DNA of 64,000 nt. It comes from Struthidea cinerea. Lineage: Eukaryota; Chordata; Aves; Passeriformes; Corcoracidae. A model generated the notes under the pieces. It worked only from the letters and a program-made list of their open reading frames with translations, was not told the DNA's origin and did no database searches. The first letter of the stretch is position 1. Each line of letters starts with the position of its first letter. The translations under genes were made by a program, and so were the position numbers. Location: positions 124,001-188,000 of the forward strand of contig VZTI01002054.1 in NCBI GenBank assembly GCA_013397865.1. The letters are read 5' to 3'. This document shows positions 50,244 through 64,000 of this stretch, piece after piece.

Positions 50244-53200
50244 GTCATTTTTGTATCAGAGTAACAGTGCCCAGACACAAGGCAAAATCCATATTGGTCC
50301 CTTAGGGTTTTTTTTACAATTAATTCAATCTGAACATGGTTCACTTGCAGGCAAACCCCTTGCTGCTCTTGCATTGCACAGCTTTTCCCCAGCTGCTAGA
50401 GAAAAATCCACATGGAAGTCAAGGCCCTGCTGTGCACATACCATGGGGCCCTGTGCTTGCTTTGAAGGTCCCCAAGGCAGCCCTCCTCACATCAAAAAAC
50501 ATTTTACTCCAGAAGCTGCCCTGTCAGAGTGGGAGCATTTTCTATGAAGAGCAAACATACACCAGTTCTCCAGACAGAGCTACTGTGGGACTCTTTAGCT
50601 GTCCAGACCCAGCCTGGAGCTGATGTCCAAAGCCTGCTCACTGACCGCCATCCAGGCAGCCATCGAGAGGCAGTACTGCACTGCAGCAACAGCACAGTAA
50701 TCGACAACTTCGAAGAGGTGTTCAGCTTCAGGCCACCGAATTGAGGTGCCTTGGCCTCTCATGGTAACAGGTGTGCAATGCAGAGGCAATTGCACAGATA
50801 CAACATCTTATGGACCAAAACTCCAAGTGTATTTCAACATTATTGTGACTGTCCAACCAAGGGAAGCTATAGCTCCCTCTCAGTCAAGTACTACATGGAT
50901 AGCTCTGACTCAGCTTCATCCAGCTGTCTCCAAAGTAATTTTATAAAGCCTTTTCCAAAGGCATTCTTCCTGCCACCACTGTGGAAGGTGTCAGGGTCAC
51001 AGCCACTATAGGAAAGCAGGAGCAGCTGCAATCAAACCTAAGATGAAATGACTGAGCCACAACTTCCCCCAAATACCATAGCAAAGACAGATGTCCAAAA
51101 GGTGGCTCAGATGCCTTACCATAACCTGGGAGGGGCTGGGAAGTGCAAAAGTGGTGCACTCAACTCCCTGGAGGGAAGGTGAGCCTGGAATCACTCATCA
51201 AGAGGTTCCAAACCAATTAAGAAGAGACGCTCACAGGCTACACTGTATTTTCCTTTAAAAATTTTTTTTCTTAAAGGAAATTGCTGGGCCCCAGTATCAA
51301 TGAACTCCTACCTCTTTTCTGGAATCACATGCACAAAATTATACTGAAAACTAACTAACTAAATAAAAAAAAAACCCCACAGATCTTCCGTGAACTTTTT
51401 CCACTGGCAAGAGCCCATTCCACAATTCTTGTTCACGAAAAACTCCAAAATTATCAGATCTGAGTAAAACTTCTCAAGCAAAAACATTTTCCCAGTACAA
51501 AACATTGTTTCACTGAAAGCAAACCTTTTCCGTAGCAGTATATTTCATTTGTTAACATTTAGCTATGGCAACTCTCAAAGCAAATTTTTCTGCATTAATT
51601 TTAAAATTTCACTCCAAATAACATTTCTTATACAGAAATTTCCTGACTTTTTTTTTTTTCTTTTTTAAACAGGAAGAACACCAAGGAACCCTCAACTTTC
51701 TAATCGTTGTTAAAAGTATCAGTTACTCGTTAGAACTTGTTATAGGAAAAACACAAGGGAAAAAACAACACTGTGACTGTTTTGGGTTTATGCTACAGGT
51801 TAATATGCTATTAAAATGTTTCAGTCTTATTATGCAGTTTAAAAATGTTAGTGCTTAATGTGCTCCGATTAGGGCTTAACAAGCCCTTTAAAATGTTACA
51901 ATGTTAAACCACCAAATCACATTGTCTCTAAGGAGTAAGAGGCTTAAAAAAATCTTCTGTTCTTCACAACCTAGCCCTTACATTAATAAAAATAAAATCC
52001 AGTCATAATAAGTTTATATCATATATCAGAATGTTTTGACATCCTTAATGACTGGGAGTTAAAAAGTTGGCTTAACTCTGTGTGCTAGTGTGTGCTTGTT
52101 TGAGTGTAGGAGTGAAGGTTAGTGGTTTTCTGAAAGCCTTAAATAACAGAGATAATGGAGATGAACATTGTGCGTTTTTGCCATAACTGGTGTCTGGAAT
52201 CCTATTGCCTAATTTAAAGGGCCAGTTATGTGGCTGCGAATATTCGAGAAAATATCCATTTAGCCTCATAGCTGTGCTGTAGTGGGCAGAATACTGAGGC
52301 AATGACACACACAAACCTGGGCCAGGCTCTGCTACCTTGCTCGAACCAGCCACTATGACGTGCAATGGCACTGGTGGTCATGCATTTCCAGTATTCGACA
52401 GTTCAGACAGTCACGCTCTAACAATAAACAATTTTTGTTACTATTCATCACTTCGAAAAAAAGCTCCACAGCAAAGGATGTCTATCGCAAACTTCAACAT
52501 AACATGAGAAACAATTAACTGGGTAATAATGTTAGCTTCACGAAACAGATGCAGTAACAGATGATAAAGTATTTGCAAATTGTGACATTCTAACTGGATT
52601 TGTACCACAAAGGACACCTACACTGACGGTCAGCAAATGTCCCCTATCTATAGCTGTACATGAAAAGTCACAGCAGTAGACATGAGAGGCTGGTTTCTTT
52701 ATTCTGCTCTTCTAATTTAAATGTGTTACTCTGAAATTTGCATGATCACTCAGGCAAAATGTGTTCACTTCAGTATATGTCCAGCTTTCTTGAAAACCAT
52801 AAATATGGGAGATATCCAATTGCAGCTAAACAAACCCACTTGACTTAGTTAGCTAATTACAGAGTGCGAACAGTGAATTCTAAAGTAACAACCATGGCAG
52901 TTCTCAAGGTTGAAATACACTTGCACACCCTATTCATTAATTCCAAATAAAGTAATTCAAAAAAATGCTCAATCTTCATGGATAATAGAAAAAGTGGTCT
53001 ACATAGCTCAATAAACTGTTTGCTGCAATTACGTCCACTAAGTTTTAAAGGGCCAATCTTCATGGCTACACTTTTCAAGAGGACTATTACAGCATTCCTG
53101 AGTATTTTCCAGTGACATGGGATGTGTCTTTGAACTGGCTACTGTCACAAGGTGGATCATTTCAAGATATGGACATCACTGATGTCTCTCCTTTTTATTT

Positions 53201-56200
53201 TCTCACCATAGATAGCTCAAGTTTATGTTATCAATGTAATTTATGCACACATCTGTGCCAATATACTACACTGCCATATTCAAGTCCCCAGTTGAGAAAC
53301 TGGCTTACTTTTACCTACTTACTTAAGTGTTTACTCATTCCTCATTAACTGGATCAAAATTTATTGCTAGATAACATGACATGGAGAATTTCTCTTGTCT
53401 TTGGTTTTACTTGTTTACTAACATCAGCCTATTGTGAAACAAACATGAAAAATGTTCAAGGGCTTAAAAAGTTCTTTCCCTTTCACTGGAACTGTCATGT
53501 TCTGTTCAATTTAAATATGTGGTAAATTGATTTTTTTTTTAATTTTCTATATTAATTTCCCCATGTTCCTTTGTATTAAAATAACTAACACAGAAAAATG
53601 ATTCCATCTGCTCTGCACTCAGTTGCTTATGCCTTCAGAGATGCTGGGCTCTGGGCAGAGAGCAAACAGAGCGTTTCAGAGCTACTCCTCTCAGTTCAAA
53701 TTTTCTCCAACCTCAAGCATCTAAAATCACAAAGTTATAAAACTCATCAAGTAATCCAGAAACACACCAAAAAAATCCCCAGTGCTTTAGCTTTCTTTCC
53801 ATTTTCTTTCTACTGTCTGAACTTTTCTATTAAATACATAGTGGATTTCCAAAGTCTTCTGCTTAACAGTTACAGCTTGAAATTTGTGTGTGAGACAGGA
53901 ATCGGGGGAAGAACAAAGGAGAGCAGTAAGCGAGAAAGAGGAGAGAGAAAGACAACCATGGGATTGCTGACTCAGCAGGTATTCCTCGCCCAGGAGGGAA
54001 CTGTGGTACCAAGGCCAGAGATAAGTGCCTGGGCCAGCACCATGCAGCGTGCCCCAATGCACCCAAACAGCAAGGTCAGCCTCCTGCGTTCCCACTTTTT
54101 TGGGACATGTGGCTGTGGGAGGTTCATGAGCATAGGCACATGCCTGGGGCCAAGGACTCCCCAGGACAGCCCACAGGCAGATGTTCTCCACAATTGCCTG
54201 TGCATTTCCCCTCTGTGGACCCATAAAACACCCAGGACTGTCTCCCTTCTTTCTTTTGTGCTCCTCTCTAACTCATTAACTTATTTCAACAAATAGGAAT
54301 TGTTTTTGTCCTGTGTCAGCCCAGTCTGAGTGCTGCAGTTACAGCCGACCGAGACAGCAGCTTTGCAGGCAGGAGTTTGTGAAGAGGCGCAGGGCAGGGG
54401 AGCCCAGTGGCACGGACATGCTCCTTTAGCTGGGCTCCACAAGCTGCTTCCCAGCTTCCTCCACTGGAAGGAACCAGTGTGATTGCTCCTTGTTTCATGC
54501 ACAATTCACTCTGTGCCTGGGACACCAACCAAGGCTGGCAGCAGGCTACAAGCACAGGAGCTTGCAAACACGCCTGCTTGCAGTGCTGAGGAGTGTTTGC
54601 TGCCCTGCTTTCCCACAGTGCCATAGAGAGCAACTTTTTGCTGCAGTGGAGAAACTGAAATTCAGATCCTCTTAATATTCCTTAATAGGCGAAAGGCAGA
54701 ACAGTGGGCGAAGAGAGCAAACAATGTGCAACAGTGTTTAAATTATAGTAAAATACATTAACAATAAATACTCCCCTGTCAAGAATATGTAATGTAATTA
54801 TATTTACTGCACTGAACAGAGCTAACCAATGTTTTGAGAGGGTGGTTTTGCACTCCCAAGATGACTCTCCTTCAGGGACAGCATATGTGAATAATCATTT
54901 GGACATAGGATAGCAGCTGTGAAAAAAACTACTCCAGTGCAGTGTGCCAGATGTGACGGCTAGAAAGTTAGCTCCCTCTCCTGGATTAGACTAGAAAATG
55001 AAAGTACATTGCACTGATCTAAACCAGTACTCGAGCATTCCTTGGTACTGTTATTCTTTTTTTCCCTAGTCCTAGAAACCTCAGTCAAGGGAAATCTAGG
55101 CTTCCTGAAGTACTGGGGTTTGCAGAGAGATACAGCATGTCACCTAAGCAACAATGACAACAATCTCACTGCAAACTAACTGCAACCCACTTAAATTGCC
55201 ATACAAATATATGCAAGAATGCAGAATACACATCTGCACACATCTGGAGAACCCAAGCAATGTGACTTACTGTCGTAAAGTGCCACAGTCCATAAAAATG
55301 TCATTGCAAACCAGACCTCTCTCGTGGCTTTGACACTCTATCCCTCAGCCCTTCTGCAAGCAGAAGGACCATTGCTGTGAGCAGCAATTTGGCCGATTCG
55401 GACAGAGCGAACATAAGGACAGCAGGACTTACTGCATGAGCTGAGAATCTGAGAACAAAGGCTGAGGTGAAGACAGCGAGCAGATCATAAAAAGAAATTT
55501 TACTGGGGTTTTGAATATTTTTCTAAGTGTCTTGCAAATAGGCTGAAATACTGCACAGTTTCCACAGCTTCCAGACCACATGGGAACTCAAAGTCCTTTT
55601 ACTTAGAGAATTACATCTTCGGTTTTCAGATCACAGAAGTTTGGAAAGCTAAGATGCAACTAGGAAAAGAATTAAAACATAGGTGTTCATAGCTTGCTCA
55701 CCACTTGGGATCTGATCAGATTCAGATATAATCAATGGCAAAGAATCTCCCTTTAAACATAGGGTTTACAATAGCTATATGAAACTGCACAAATGAAAGT
55801 TTAAATAAAGTTGTTTTCCTGTCTAACTGTAGACTTTATTAACTGCTAAATACAATCCTTTACTATTATATAGGATCTTTCATCCAAGAAACTGAAATTG
55901 CTTCTTCATACTTTGAACATTACCCTTTTGAGAACTTCATGCACTACTTATAAATAAGAAAACAAGGCAGAAAAACAAAAAGTAAAATGAAATGCACACA
56001 TGACAAGTGATTTGTCCAAACAGAAAACCATTATGATTAAAGCTCAGACTGTTCAATTGCTCTATTTCTGTTTTTACTACAAAAAGAGTCATCTGAAAAG
56101 CGAGACTTTTAAAAAAACAGCGACAGAGAGACATATCTATGGGCAATTCAACCTCCTCGAAGCTGGAATCACCTCCTGAAAGAGGCTTGCTCTTTCTACT

Positions 56201-58226
56201 GAGGAGTCAACTGCCTTCCAGCTCAGACACTCCAAATGGGTAGTTGGAGGCTTTTAAGAGCAGTATTGTCAAAGAGTTTTAGAGCAAGCATGGGAATCTA
56301 TACTGTAATAGGAGAGATTATTCACTACTCTATCTCACTAACTGGGTAAGAAAAACAATGTTGTTATCCAAACTCAAAAGGTTTGGACTTGATATTACCA
56401 TTATAAGTGCATGTTCATAGATACACACACAGTTGTCTCCAGGGGTGTTGGTCCTGTGTAAACGATGAGTGAGCTTAGGTTACTCTAGCTCTGTTGCTTA
56501 GATAGGATGAACTCCCTAAAAAATTGTGAACCTTCTCTGTTGCTGAGCTGGAGCCTCCTGAGCATCTCTCTCACAAAGCTACTTTTCAGCTGCAAATTTT
56601 GGGGCCCGTTTGAATAAGCTCCATTACTCTGAGGTTTCAATGTTTGCAAGAGTCCCTTACTGACTGACAGCCTTTCCCAACATGGGTGAGGTACAAATAG
56701 GATGGGTAGTGCCATGGACAAAACCTGCATTGCCCTGCTCTACATATCTGTCTGTTTGGATGACCTTCATAAGAGCCAAATGTATGAAAGCAGTTTTAAT
56801 AATGGTAATTAAAAATCCTATTTTAAACCACGGTATCTACCCAAAGAATTTCACTGGCAAAATTATATCTTCCTATTTAGTAAAAAAAAAAAAAAAGCTT
56901 CTTCTACAATAAGCATACCACACAAAACCATATAATTTTATTAACTATGCATTTCAGCAATTATTTTCAGGCTACCATATTGAAAGACCCTCATTAAACA
57001 TTCTACCCTAATACCACATAAATTAACAGCTAGATTAGGGCTAGTTGGCCAATACTAGAATTAGATGAGATTACAAAAACATGCTCTCTTTGAAATAGCA
57101 CAAAGTCACATATAGAACACCCATTTTACCCAGGAAAAGGTGCAGAACTTTCTGAATCCTGAAAAGATCAGCAACTGTTGATTTTCACTCCTGGGGTCTA
57201 GATGAAGTTTGTCTGTGGCCAGAGACCAAGTGACTCACAAGAACACTCCCCAACTTTCAACTCAAATTGTACTGGACTTGTTAGGTTGAATAAACACTGG
57301 GAGGAAAAGGGAAAGTAAGGCTAATGACAGCTCCATTCATTTTGAAGGAATTCAGTCAAGAAAGGAAGAAGATTGCCCACATGATGAAGCACAGAGGTAC
57401 ATAAAAAATGCACATACTGGAAACCTTCAAAGGGTCCTGCAAATAGTCTTTTGCATTTAAAACCTTGATTAACATCTGTAACATGTATGTATCTTCCCAG
57501 ACAGACACGTATTTCCAAGCAAAAGAAGGACTCAAGCTGTCCCAGACTGTTTTCCCAGCTCTCTGCACAGCTGGTATCTGTAAAGGAATCTCAGGAGTAG
57601 CAGAGCTTGGAGTACTGAACCTCTCTGAGGACTCAAGCCAGTGACATCATTTCTATGTCAGGAGGAATCTAAGTTGCCAGAAGAAATTCTGGCTCCTCCA
57701 TATTCTACAGAACTCCTGGAAAAATAAAATATTCCTGAATCTTCACTTTGCAAAAGCTGTATCTTAAATTTGGCCCTGTTTATGCCACAGGATTGTACAA
57801 TCTGGCAGCATTTAAACACAAATAATGTGTGCTGAGTGAACAGCCGTAACTAACAATACACCTGATCTTTTATTCTGAGTATTTGGCATAATAATATATA
57901 AGCGTGTATAATATTGCAGGGTTATAATGTTACACATCTTGTAGATCTAATTCCTATTGATATGAACAAAAAACCTTTTCTGAATGAAATATTGCAAGTT
58001 ACTGAAGACTTTTATTCTCTGCTGCATAATCTGATCCATGTTCACCCTCAAACACCTACAAAAAAAAGTAGCAGCTTTACAAACTGAATTTCCTGCAGTG
58101 ACTGTTGAACTCTTTTTAGGTAACTTAAAATAAATGCAAAGTGTTTCTTTTATTTGTGCACTCATGAAATATGTATTTTTATGCTTGGCTTTTGAAATTA
58201 CTCTAAAATAAATTTTTTTAAAACCT
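50244..58226. other. Unique non-coding sequence, no gene seen; longest open frame of the window
   Basis: The plus-strand frame 53598-54296 (232 codons) is the longest in the window. Its translation is unfamiliar, with no domain, signal or repeat pattern, and a 145-codon frame on the other strand overlaps it. I treat both as chance. A perfect 10-bp inverted repeat (tttcctttaa at 51249-51258, ttaaaggaaa at 51271-51280) encloses a T-rich loop. A T-rich run lies at about 51649-51666. Nothing is recognisable as a gene or intact mobile element. Confidence 0.55.
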
Positions 58227-58246
58227 AAAAAAAAAAAAGGGGGGGG
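58227..58246. repeat. A12-G8 homopolymer junction
   Basis: Twelve A residues are followed directly by eight G residues on the plus strand. Such junctions are mutation- and sequencing-error-prone, so the exact lengths should be treated with caution. Confidence 0.9.
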
Positions 58247-61200
58247 TTTATGTTTGCCATAAACTCCCCCAACAGGTTCACTGCCAGTATTTTTGTTGCT
58301 AGTCCCCATGGAAACCAATACAATGGCTTTCAAATCTGTTTCTTAGAAAGGACTATTCCAGACATCTTCCAGTCTCTGTAGATTTTCACTAATTGCTCAG
58401 ATGTTCTGATGCTCAGTGATACAATTCAAATAAGTGTCAAAACAGTGCTATTTTAAAATAATCCTTTTAAATACTATATGCACATTATTAAGAACTTGTT
58501 AAAAAGTGTCCAGAAATTATTATTTAATTTAAATTTTAATTGAATATTTTACTTAAAGTTACAATAGAATTATTTACAATTTAAATACTCAAACTCAATG
58601 AATCATTTTGGTATTCTTGACTTTTTGTTGCTTAATTTTTGGGCTCTCCTATTCCCTTTTGCTTCCACATCTCTACAGTCATGGTATAATAGGAAAAGAA
58701 AACAATAAGAGATGAGAAAACTCATTTTAAAAGCCTGATTTTCACAGGAAGAAATTTCAATTTTTAACCAATTCAAAATAATTAACATCTATCTTTAAAA
58801 AAAAAAATCACAGGCAGATACACACATGCAAATAAAGATCTAAATGGATAGGTCACAGTTTGTATTTCTTTCAATTAGCATCCATGCAGATTGCTAGCAC
58901 ATGCAATGAGGTGCAAGTCAAGCACACAGCATGTAAGGCTATTTAAAAACTCAAAGCTGTAGAGATAGAGTAGTAAGTATAAAATCTGATTTTTTCAGAA
59001 AGAGATTAACAAATACTTCAGATTTTTTCTAGTTTTCTTGATAATTTGGATAAAATTAGAAACTCCCATCCCAAAATTACATCTTTAAGAACTTGAATTC
59101 CCAGTAAGGAACCAGAAGTCTAAGAGCTGTTTTTTCACAAATGATTACTTCCATGATCCATCTGTGAAAACAGTCCTGACTTTCCATGAAAAATAAGGAA
59201 CCATTAAGCTAAAATTAGAATATTAATGACAGCCAGTAATCACTTTGAAGCTTTACACACTGGGCCTGTTTGCATGTGAGCCTATTTTCTCTTGTCTTTT
59301 TGACTGGAAGCAGATTCCCTTAATGTTGTCTTGCACACTTCAGTATGTTCTGCCACTCTTCTTCCCACATTCCCACTGTACTGAAAGAAAGCCAAATGCA
59401 CTTGTCCTACTGGGAAAACAAATAACAGACAGAGGATTCGTTTAGTTACAGGATCAAGGTCTGTGTCCATTCTTACATCCCAAAATGGTTGTTCAAAAGT
59501 CAAAGGACTATCCAGTGACTCAGTAAACTGCACTATGGTATTAATCCTAGACTCTGTGAGACCTGGGCAGAGTAACAGCCATTATTATGAGATTATGTTC
59601 TGTTAGCTAGGGAAGAGTGGCTTAATTCCTACTTAAATGAGTGTGTAAAACATGGGAGCTGATCAAGGGAGTGTCTATAAAAGAACAGACTCTCTTACTC
59701 GGAGGATATTCAAGAGGTACTTTGTCCTGCATGGAGACAACCACCATTGCTGAAGTAACTCCGCTGTTCCTCAGGACTCCTGTCAGAGTCTTGCCATTTC
59801 TGGCAAACAGGACACACTTTGCGTTCTTGTTCTTTATTGTTTCTCAGTACTGCGTCAGGAATACCAGGAGCTCAGCAAGCGCTTCAATCAAACTAAATAA
59901 TAGTGCCCTGTAGAGTGAACAGGAGTTTTGCTTTTTATTTCAGCAAAGGCAAATCACAATGAAGGTCCCTGCATTTCCTTCCAAACAGATTGAACCCTAA
60001 GCAGTCAATTAACTCTTCTTAAAAGCTTTTATATCTTCTCAGTTACTTTATACAAGTCAGATGTATTTGAAATTTTTTTTCATCTTATTCAATATTATGA
60101 AATTGGATGGGAAAAATGTCTGAAGTTCCTCTTTTATGGAGGGTATCTCATACAGAAAGTGCTACTTTTATTACATCTCGAACTCTCTTTTTGTGACATA
60201 TCTCCTTAGGTTAAAAGGGCAAGGGTTGTCCAGCAGTTGCTTTTACGAAGGACTCAAGAGCTAACTTACGAAGACCATAATGTCCCTCTCTTTGTTCACA
60301 GTTGCAGTTTTCAATTTACCTAGCTAACAGGTGATCTCAGTAAAACATTCACATCCTGCACAGGGTGAATTTCTGAACTATGAATGGTATCTAGGCTATT
60401 GTTGATATACCCTTTCAGAATTTGTGGTGCACCAGTAAATGTGGTATTTCTGCCCAGGCATCACTGAATAACACCAGTGTATTTGTATAATGGCAGGAAG
60501 AGAAGCTAAAAACTGAAACCTAAGATGAAACTTGAAGAGATAATTATAGTTAAAGAATTTGTGTTTTATTACTGGTTTACATCTGGGAGTGTCCTATTGC
60601 ACTCTCATATTAATACAATCTTGGCAATCTGAGAACAACTGGGCAAAAGAAAAAACCCTATCATTCTGTACAGATGTGAATCAGCACAATTGTGTTTTCT
60701 CAACTGGGAAGTGGTTTAAACTTCCTCTTTCATCTCCTATTGTTTTTAGAAAATTGTCTTGTGATTGTTCTTCAGCTACACAAACTAAGCCACTCCCTGG
60801 ATAGGCCCAGCATATGCTTTGATTTCATTACCAATTTGAAACAAAAAACAAGGGACCTAGCAGTAGGATTAGATATGTACCAGGAGATACAATACCATCT
60901 CCCTGGCACAAAGGGACTTTTGCCATTTTAAGCAATGCTGACCTTTGATTAAATGCAGTTAGCCAGGACATAATCTCTTGGTTTAAAGACAGAAATGCTT
61001 GTCCTCCATTCCTCCCTTGGCAGTACGTACTTAGTACAAGATGAGTCTAAGCCACCCTTTGCTACTTCCCTTGCAAATTCCATTGCAGTGAACTGGAGAT
61101 CGTATCTGCATGTTACAAGACTCCGTGCAGATTCTGGGCCTCAGGTGTGCCTCATATCTACATAGACTGACATTCAGACATAGAGCGGGAGCTCTAAGAC

Positions 61201-64000
61201 TGAATGTAACAAAAAGAGTCTTACGAGGAGCTCTGCTCACCCTGAAGCACCTTTGGCCAGAGTGCAACTCCCGCTCTGAAGGATCACACATATTGGTTAC
61301 TGCAGCAAGGCCTATGGTGCATCCATTGAAATGCTCACCACCACCTTCCCCACCCCCATTTTCTTTCACTATCTCTTTCATAAGTGGAACTAACACAGAG
61401 AAAGAGACAAAAATGATAGAGGAAGAAGGCTTTCATATGGTCTGCTACCAGCACTGGCTTACAGTAACACCCTGCTTGAAGTTTTTTGCCACATGACAAG
61501 CAAATGCATTCATCTTCATTTGATAACAGGGAATTGGTGCATTTTCAATTTTCTTCAGTAGTAGAATTGAGTTGGCTAAATACTTTAAACAAAAGAGAGA
61601 TGCGCATTCAGAACATCTAGCTAGGATCTGTGTCACTACCATGCCTGGCAAATCTGTCCAAGCAACAAATACTCCTCCTAATGGTCATCAGATCCTACCA
61701 GGATACTAGAAACATCCCAGGAGTAAATTCATGAGTACTAACCAGATCAAGCTCATAAAATTACACTTGTCTGATTTGGGGCCACTAAAATTGTCCAATT
61801 ATGGAAGAGAATTCATAAGTGACTGCATTTTGAAGGAGAGGGAGAGAGATTGCAACGTGCAGCATTAATTCTGCAGGGGAGCTCCCAAAGGGGAGAATGG
61901 TGGAAACAGCAACACTAGAGGCAGGAGGGGATCTGTGGGGGTAAATAACACCTGTGCTTGCCTGCATCTTCTCTCTTCCCTCAGCATCTGCTTCTGGCCT
62001 ATAACAGAGACAGGGCACAGGAAAGAGGGAGATGAGGAAAGAGACTGAGGCAGAATCTTCAGGCACAGCAGCAATCACTAAATATCACGCAAATTATTTC
62101 TATTGGTTTTCTTCCTGTTGAATTAAAAACTGTTAACTGGTTATAAATTTATCAAATATATATATTATTTTTAAACGGAGGGGAAAAAAGCTGAAATTTT
62201 AAACCAGAAAAATTTCCCTTGAACAAACTAAGGGAGAAGTGATTTCATGGCTGTTAACATCAGAGTAGTCAACTGCATAGAATTCATATTTCATTGTGAA
62301 TAAAAGCAGATAAACAATTTCTTTCCATTGTTTGCAATAATCACAAACTGCTACATAATTTCATGTCTTTATTTTAGTTGTACAACAAATAAGGGAATAC
62401 CAAATGAAGTCTAAAGCTCCCTCTGTGTGTTTTGTTCTTGTATTTAAAAATCTGTCCTTTTTTTTATCCCGTTTAAAGCATATCCACAGTTTATACATGA
62501 GGTATGTGAAAAGTGGACAGGCATACTTTTGCCAGAAAACAAAGTGCATCCCAAATCTGCTTCCAATAGAAATGGTGTCCATTTATAAATTTGTTTTAAG
62601 ACTCCAGTCCTCTCAATGCCATATAGAAGTGAGGCTGTGTAAAACCTGTTAAATCAAACTGTATTCCTCTAGCCAGTAAAACTAAAACTTTCAAATCCGT
62701 AAGACTAAGAAGCCCTGGACACTTAACACCAAGGGAAGAAAGGAAGGCTGCATTATTCAGTAAAATTCTCACCTCAAGCTTGGTAATCTCCTTTAAAATA
62801 GATTGGTGGTTAGGGTACCTAGAAAGCTAAGAAAGTGAAACAAATTTTTAATTCTATTTGTTCATTCTTATAGCATATACTGTGAATATATCCTATAGTT
62901 TTGATTCTGTTCAAATAAAAAAGAAAAACAATCTCAGCCTAGAGAACCTAATTAATGAAATGAATAGAGAAAGTCTAGCAGACTTGAGCTGTGCTTGCTC
63001 ACCTTTAACATCCTCAATATATGCTCTGGATGGGAGGGTTACACTGCAATATCAGTTCATACATCCATAGCAAGATAATGGTTCTTCCTGCTTTGTACAA
63101 CTTGGTATTGATCCCTTACTGCTGACACAGCTTAAAGGAGAATATTTTCAAATAGATCCTTTGGGTCTTTTTGTTTTCCAAAACCACATAGTAACTGTGA
63201 GCTCAAAATAGATGTTTTACCCTTGATCTCCTAAGCCCAAATTTAGAACCAATTTTAAAGCAACATTTTAAAGACAATTCAGAAAATTATTGGAAAGTCT
63301 CATATAATTTTGATGCCAACTTTGTATTCCCAACTGGTGGTAAGTATCTCATTGTTCATGAGTGCAGCACCTGAACACATGCAGAGTGACTGCTGAGTTG
63401 CATGTTTCTCAGTGTGTGTGTAGGGAATGAGCAGGCAGAATAGAGAACGTATCTTTTCAAGCTGCTTAGGTACAATGTGTACATCCTTCATTCACTGCAA
63501 TGTCACAAGATGCTCTGCATACACTGCGTAAGTTCAGACAATACTACAAAACCTGTCTCTCTGAAGCAGAGATAGGTTTGGGCAACCTGAACACCTAGAG
63601 TTGAATGGGATAACCTTGTGGTATCTTTGACTTTTTCCTACTAGTACACTGGAATCGTGTGACTGCATTCCCCAAGAACCACTCTGGAGAAGACAAGCGA
63701 AGGAATTTTATGTCATGCTGCATCTTCCCCACAGATTCCATGTCTAAGTAGAATACTAGAGAGCCACTGAGTGTACGACTACCACACTATCATCACAGAG
63801 CCAGGCAGATATAAAGTTAGCTAAGTGCAAAACGGCAGTCTTGACAGGAAAATGCTCTTCCCAGCTGAATTTAACTAAGTGGCCTACACAGCATGTTTCC
63901 TATCACTTAAGTCATTCATTTGGTGACCTCTCAGGTATAACGACACAACCACGAAGAGCTGTGTGTCCTAGTGACTTGGACCATGGAAATGGAACTTCAA
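58247..64000. other. AT-rich unique non-coding sequence, no gene seen
   Basis: A particularly AT-rich block spans about 58500-58600. The frames present (up to 128 codons, 61110-61496) have unfamiliar translations and overlapping antisense frames. No repeats beyond short homopolymers and no RNA genes were recognised to the end of the window. Confidence 0.6.

Noticed and set aside
53598..54296. Longest open frame (232 codons, plus strand) as a gene
   Set aside because: It has no recognisable domain and no splice-site support. An overlapping 145-codon frame lies on the opposite strand, and the length is plausible by chance in 64 kb.
1..64000. CRISPR array, operon, phage or other prokaryotic system
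   Set aside because: There are no regularly spaced repeats, no dense coding and no bacterial signals. The CR1, SINE and LTR content shows a bird nuclear genome.

Overview
The window looks like a gene-free stretch of a bird nuclear chromosome, most likely from a songbird (Passeriformes). Three kinds of mobile-element relic, recognised by eye and not by a database search, support this: two 3' ends of CR1 LINEs (the main avian LINE); a tRNA-Ile-headed SINE with a CR1 tail, like TguSINE1 first described in zebra finch; and a solo LTR of the avian ERVL-like type. There is no sign of bacterial gene organisation. There are no operons, Shine-Dalgarno sites or dense long reading frames. The longest uninterrupted frame is 232 codons, and none of the frames resembles a protein family I recognise. 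The window could be intergenic sequence or the inside of a very large intron; the sequence alone does not decide.

Layout. 1-11.9 kb: AT-leaning unique sequence with a heavily decayed old repeat near 2.1-2.4 kb, a compact hairpin pair at 7.2 kb and short microsatellites. 11.95-14.75 kb is the most mobile-element-rich part: a complete solo LTR with a 5-bp target-site duplication (11954-12499), a GC-richer segment with LTR-like promoter features on the minus strand carrying an exact 2 x 81 bp tandem duplication (13696-13857), and a (GGGAT)13 array with G-quadruplex potential (14666-14730). 14.7-19.4 kb: unique sequence, including a block near 15.0-15.2 kb with dense homeodomain/octamer-like motifs. 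19.4-20.4 kb: a GC- and CpG-rich island with internal degenerate repeats and one good splice-donor match. It is the only promoter-like place in the window, or else an unidentified GC-rich mobile element.

20.4-37 kb: unique sequence, broken by a 35-N assembly gap beside a poly-A run at 33.9 kb. 37.0-37.15 kb: the tRNA-Ile/CR1 SINE. 39.6 kb: an A-rich low-complexity tract. 43.1 kb: an old tRNA-derived SINE fragment on the minus strand. 45.9 kb and 48.9 kb: CR1 3' ends on opposite strands. 49.5-50.3 kb: two (TTTG)/(CAAA) tracts in opposite orientation. 50.3-64 kb: unique sequence with AT-rich and homopolymer runs.

No genes work together here. The value of the window lies in its retroelement record, a possible orphan CpG-island promoter, and candidate regulatory (conserved non-coding) sequence. 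I found no convincing undescribed biological system.
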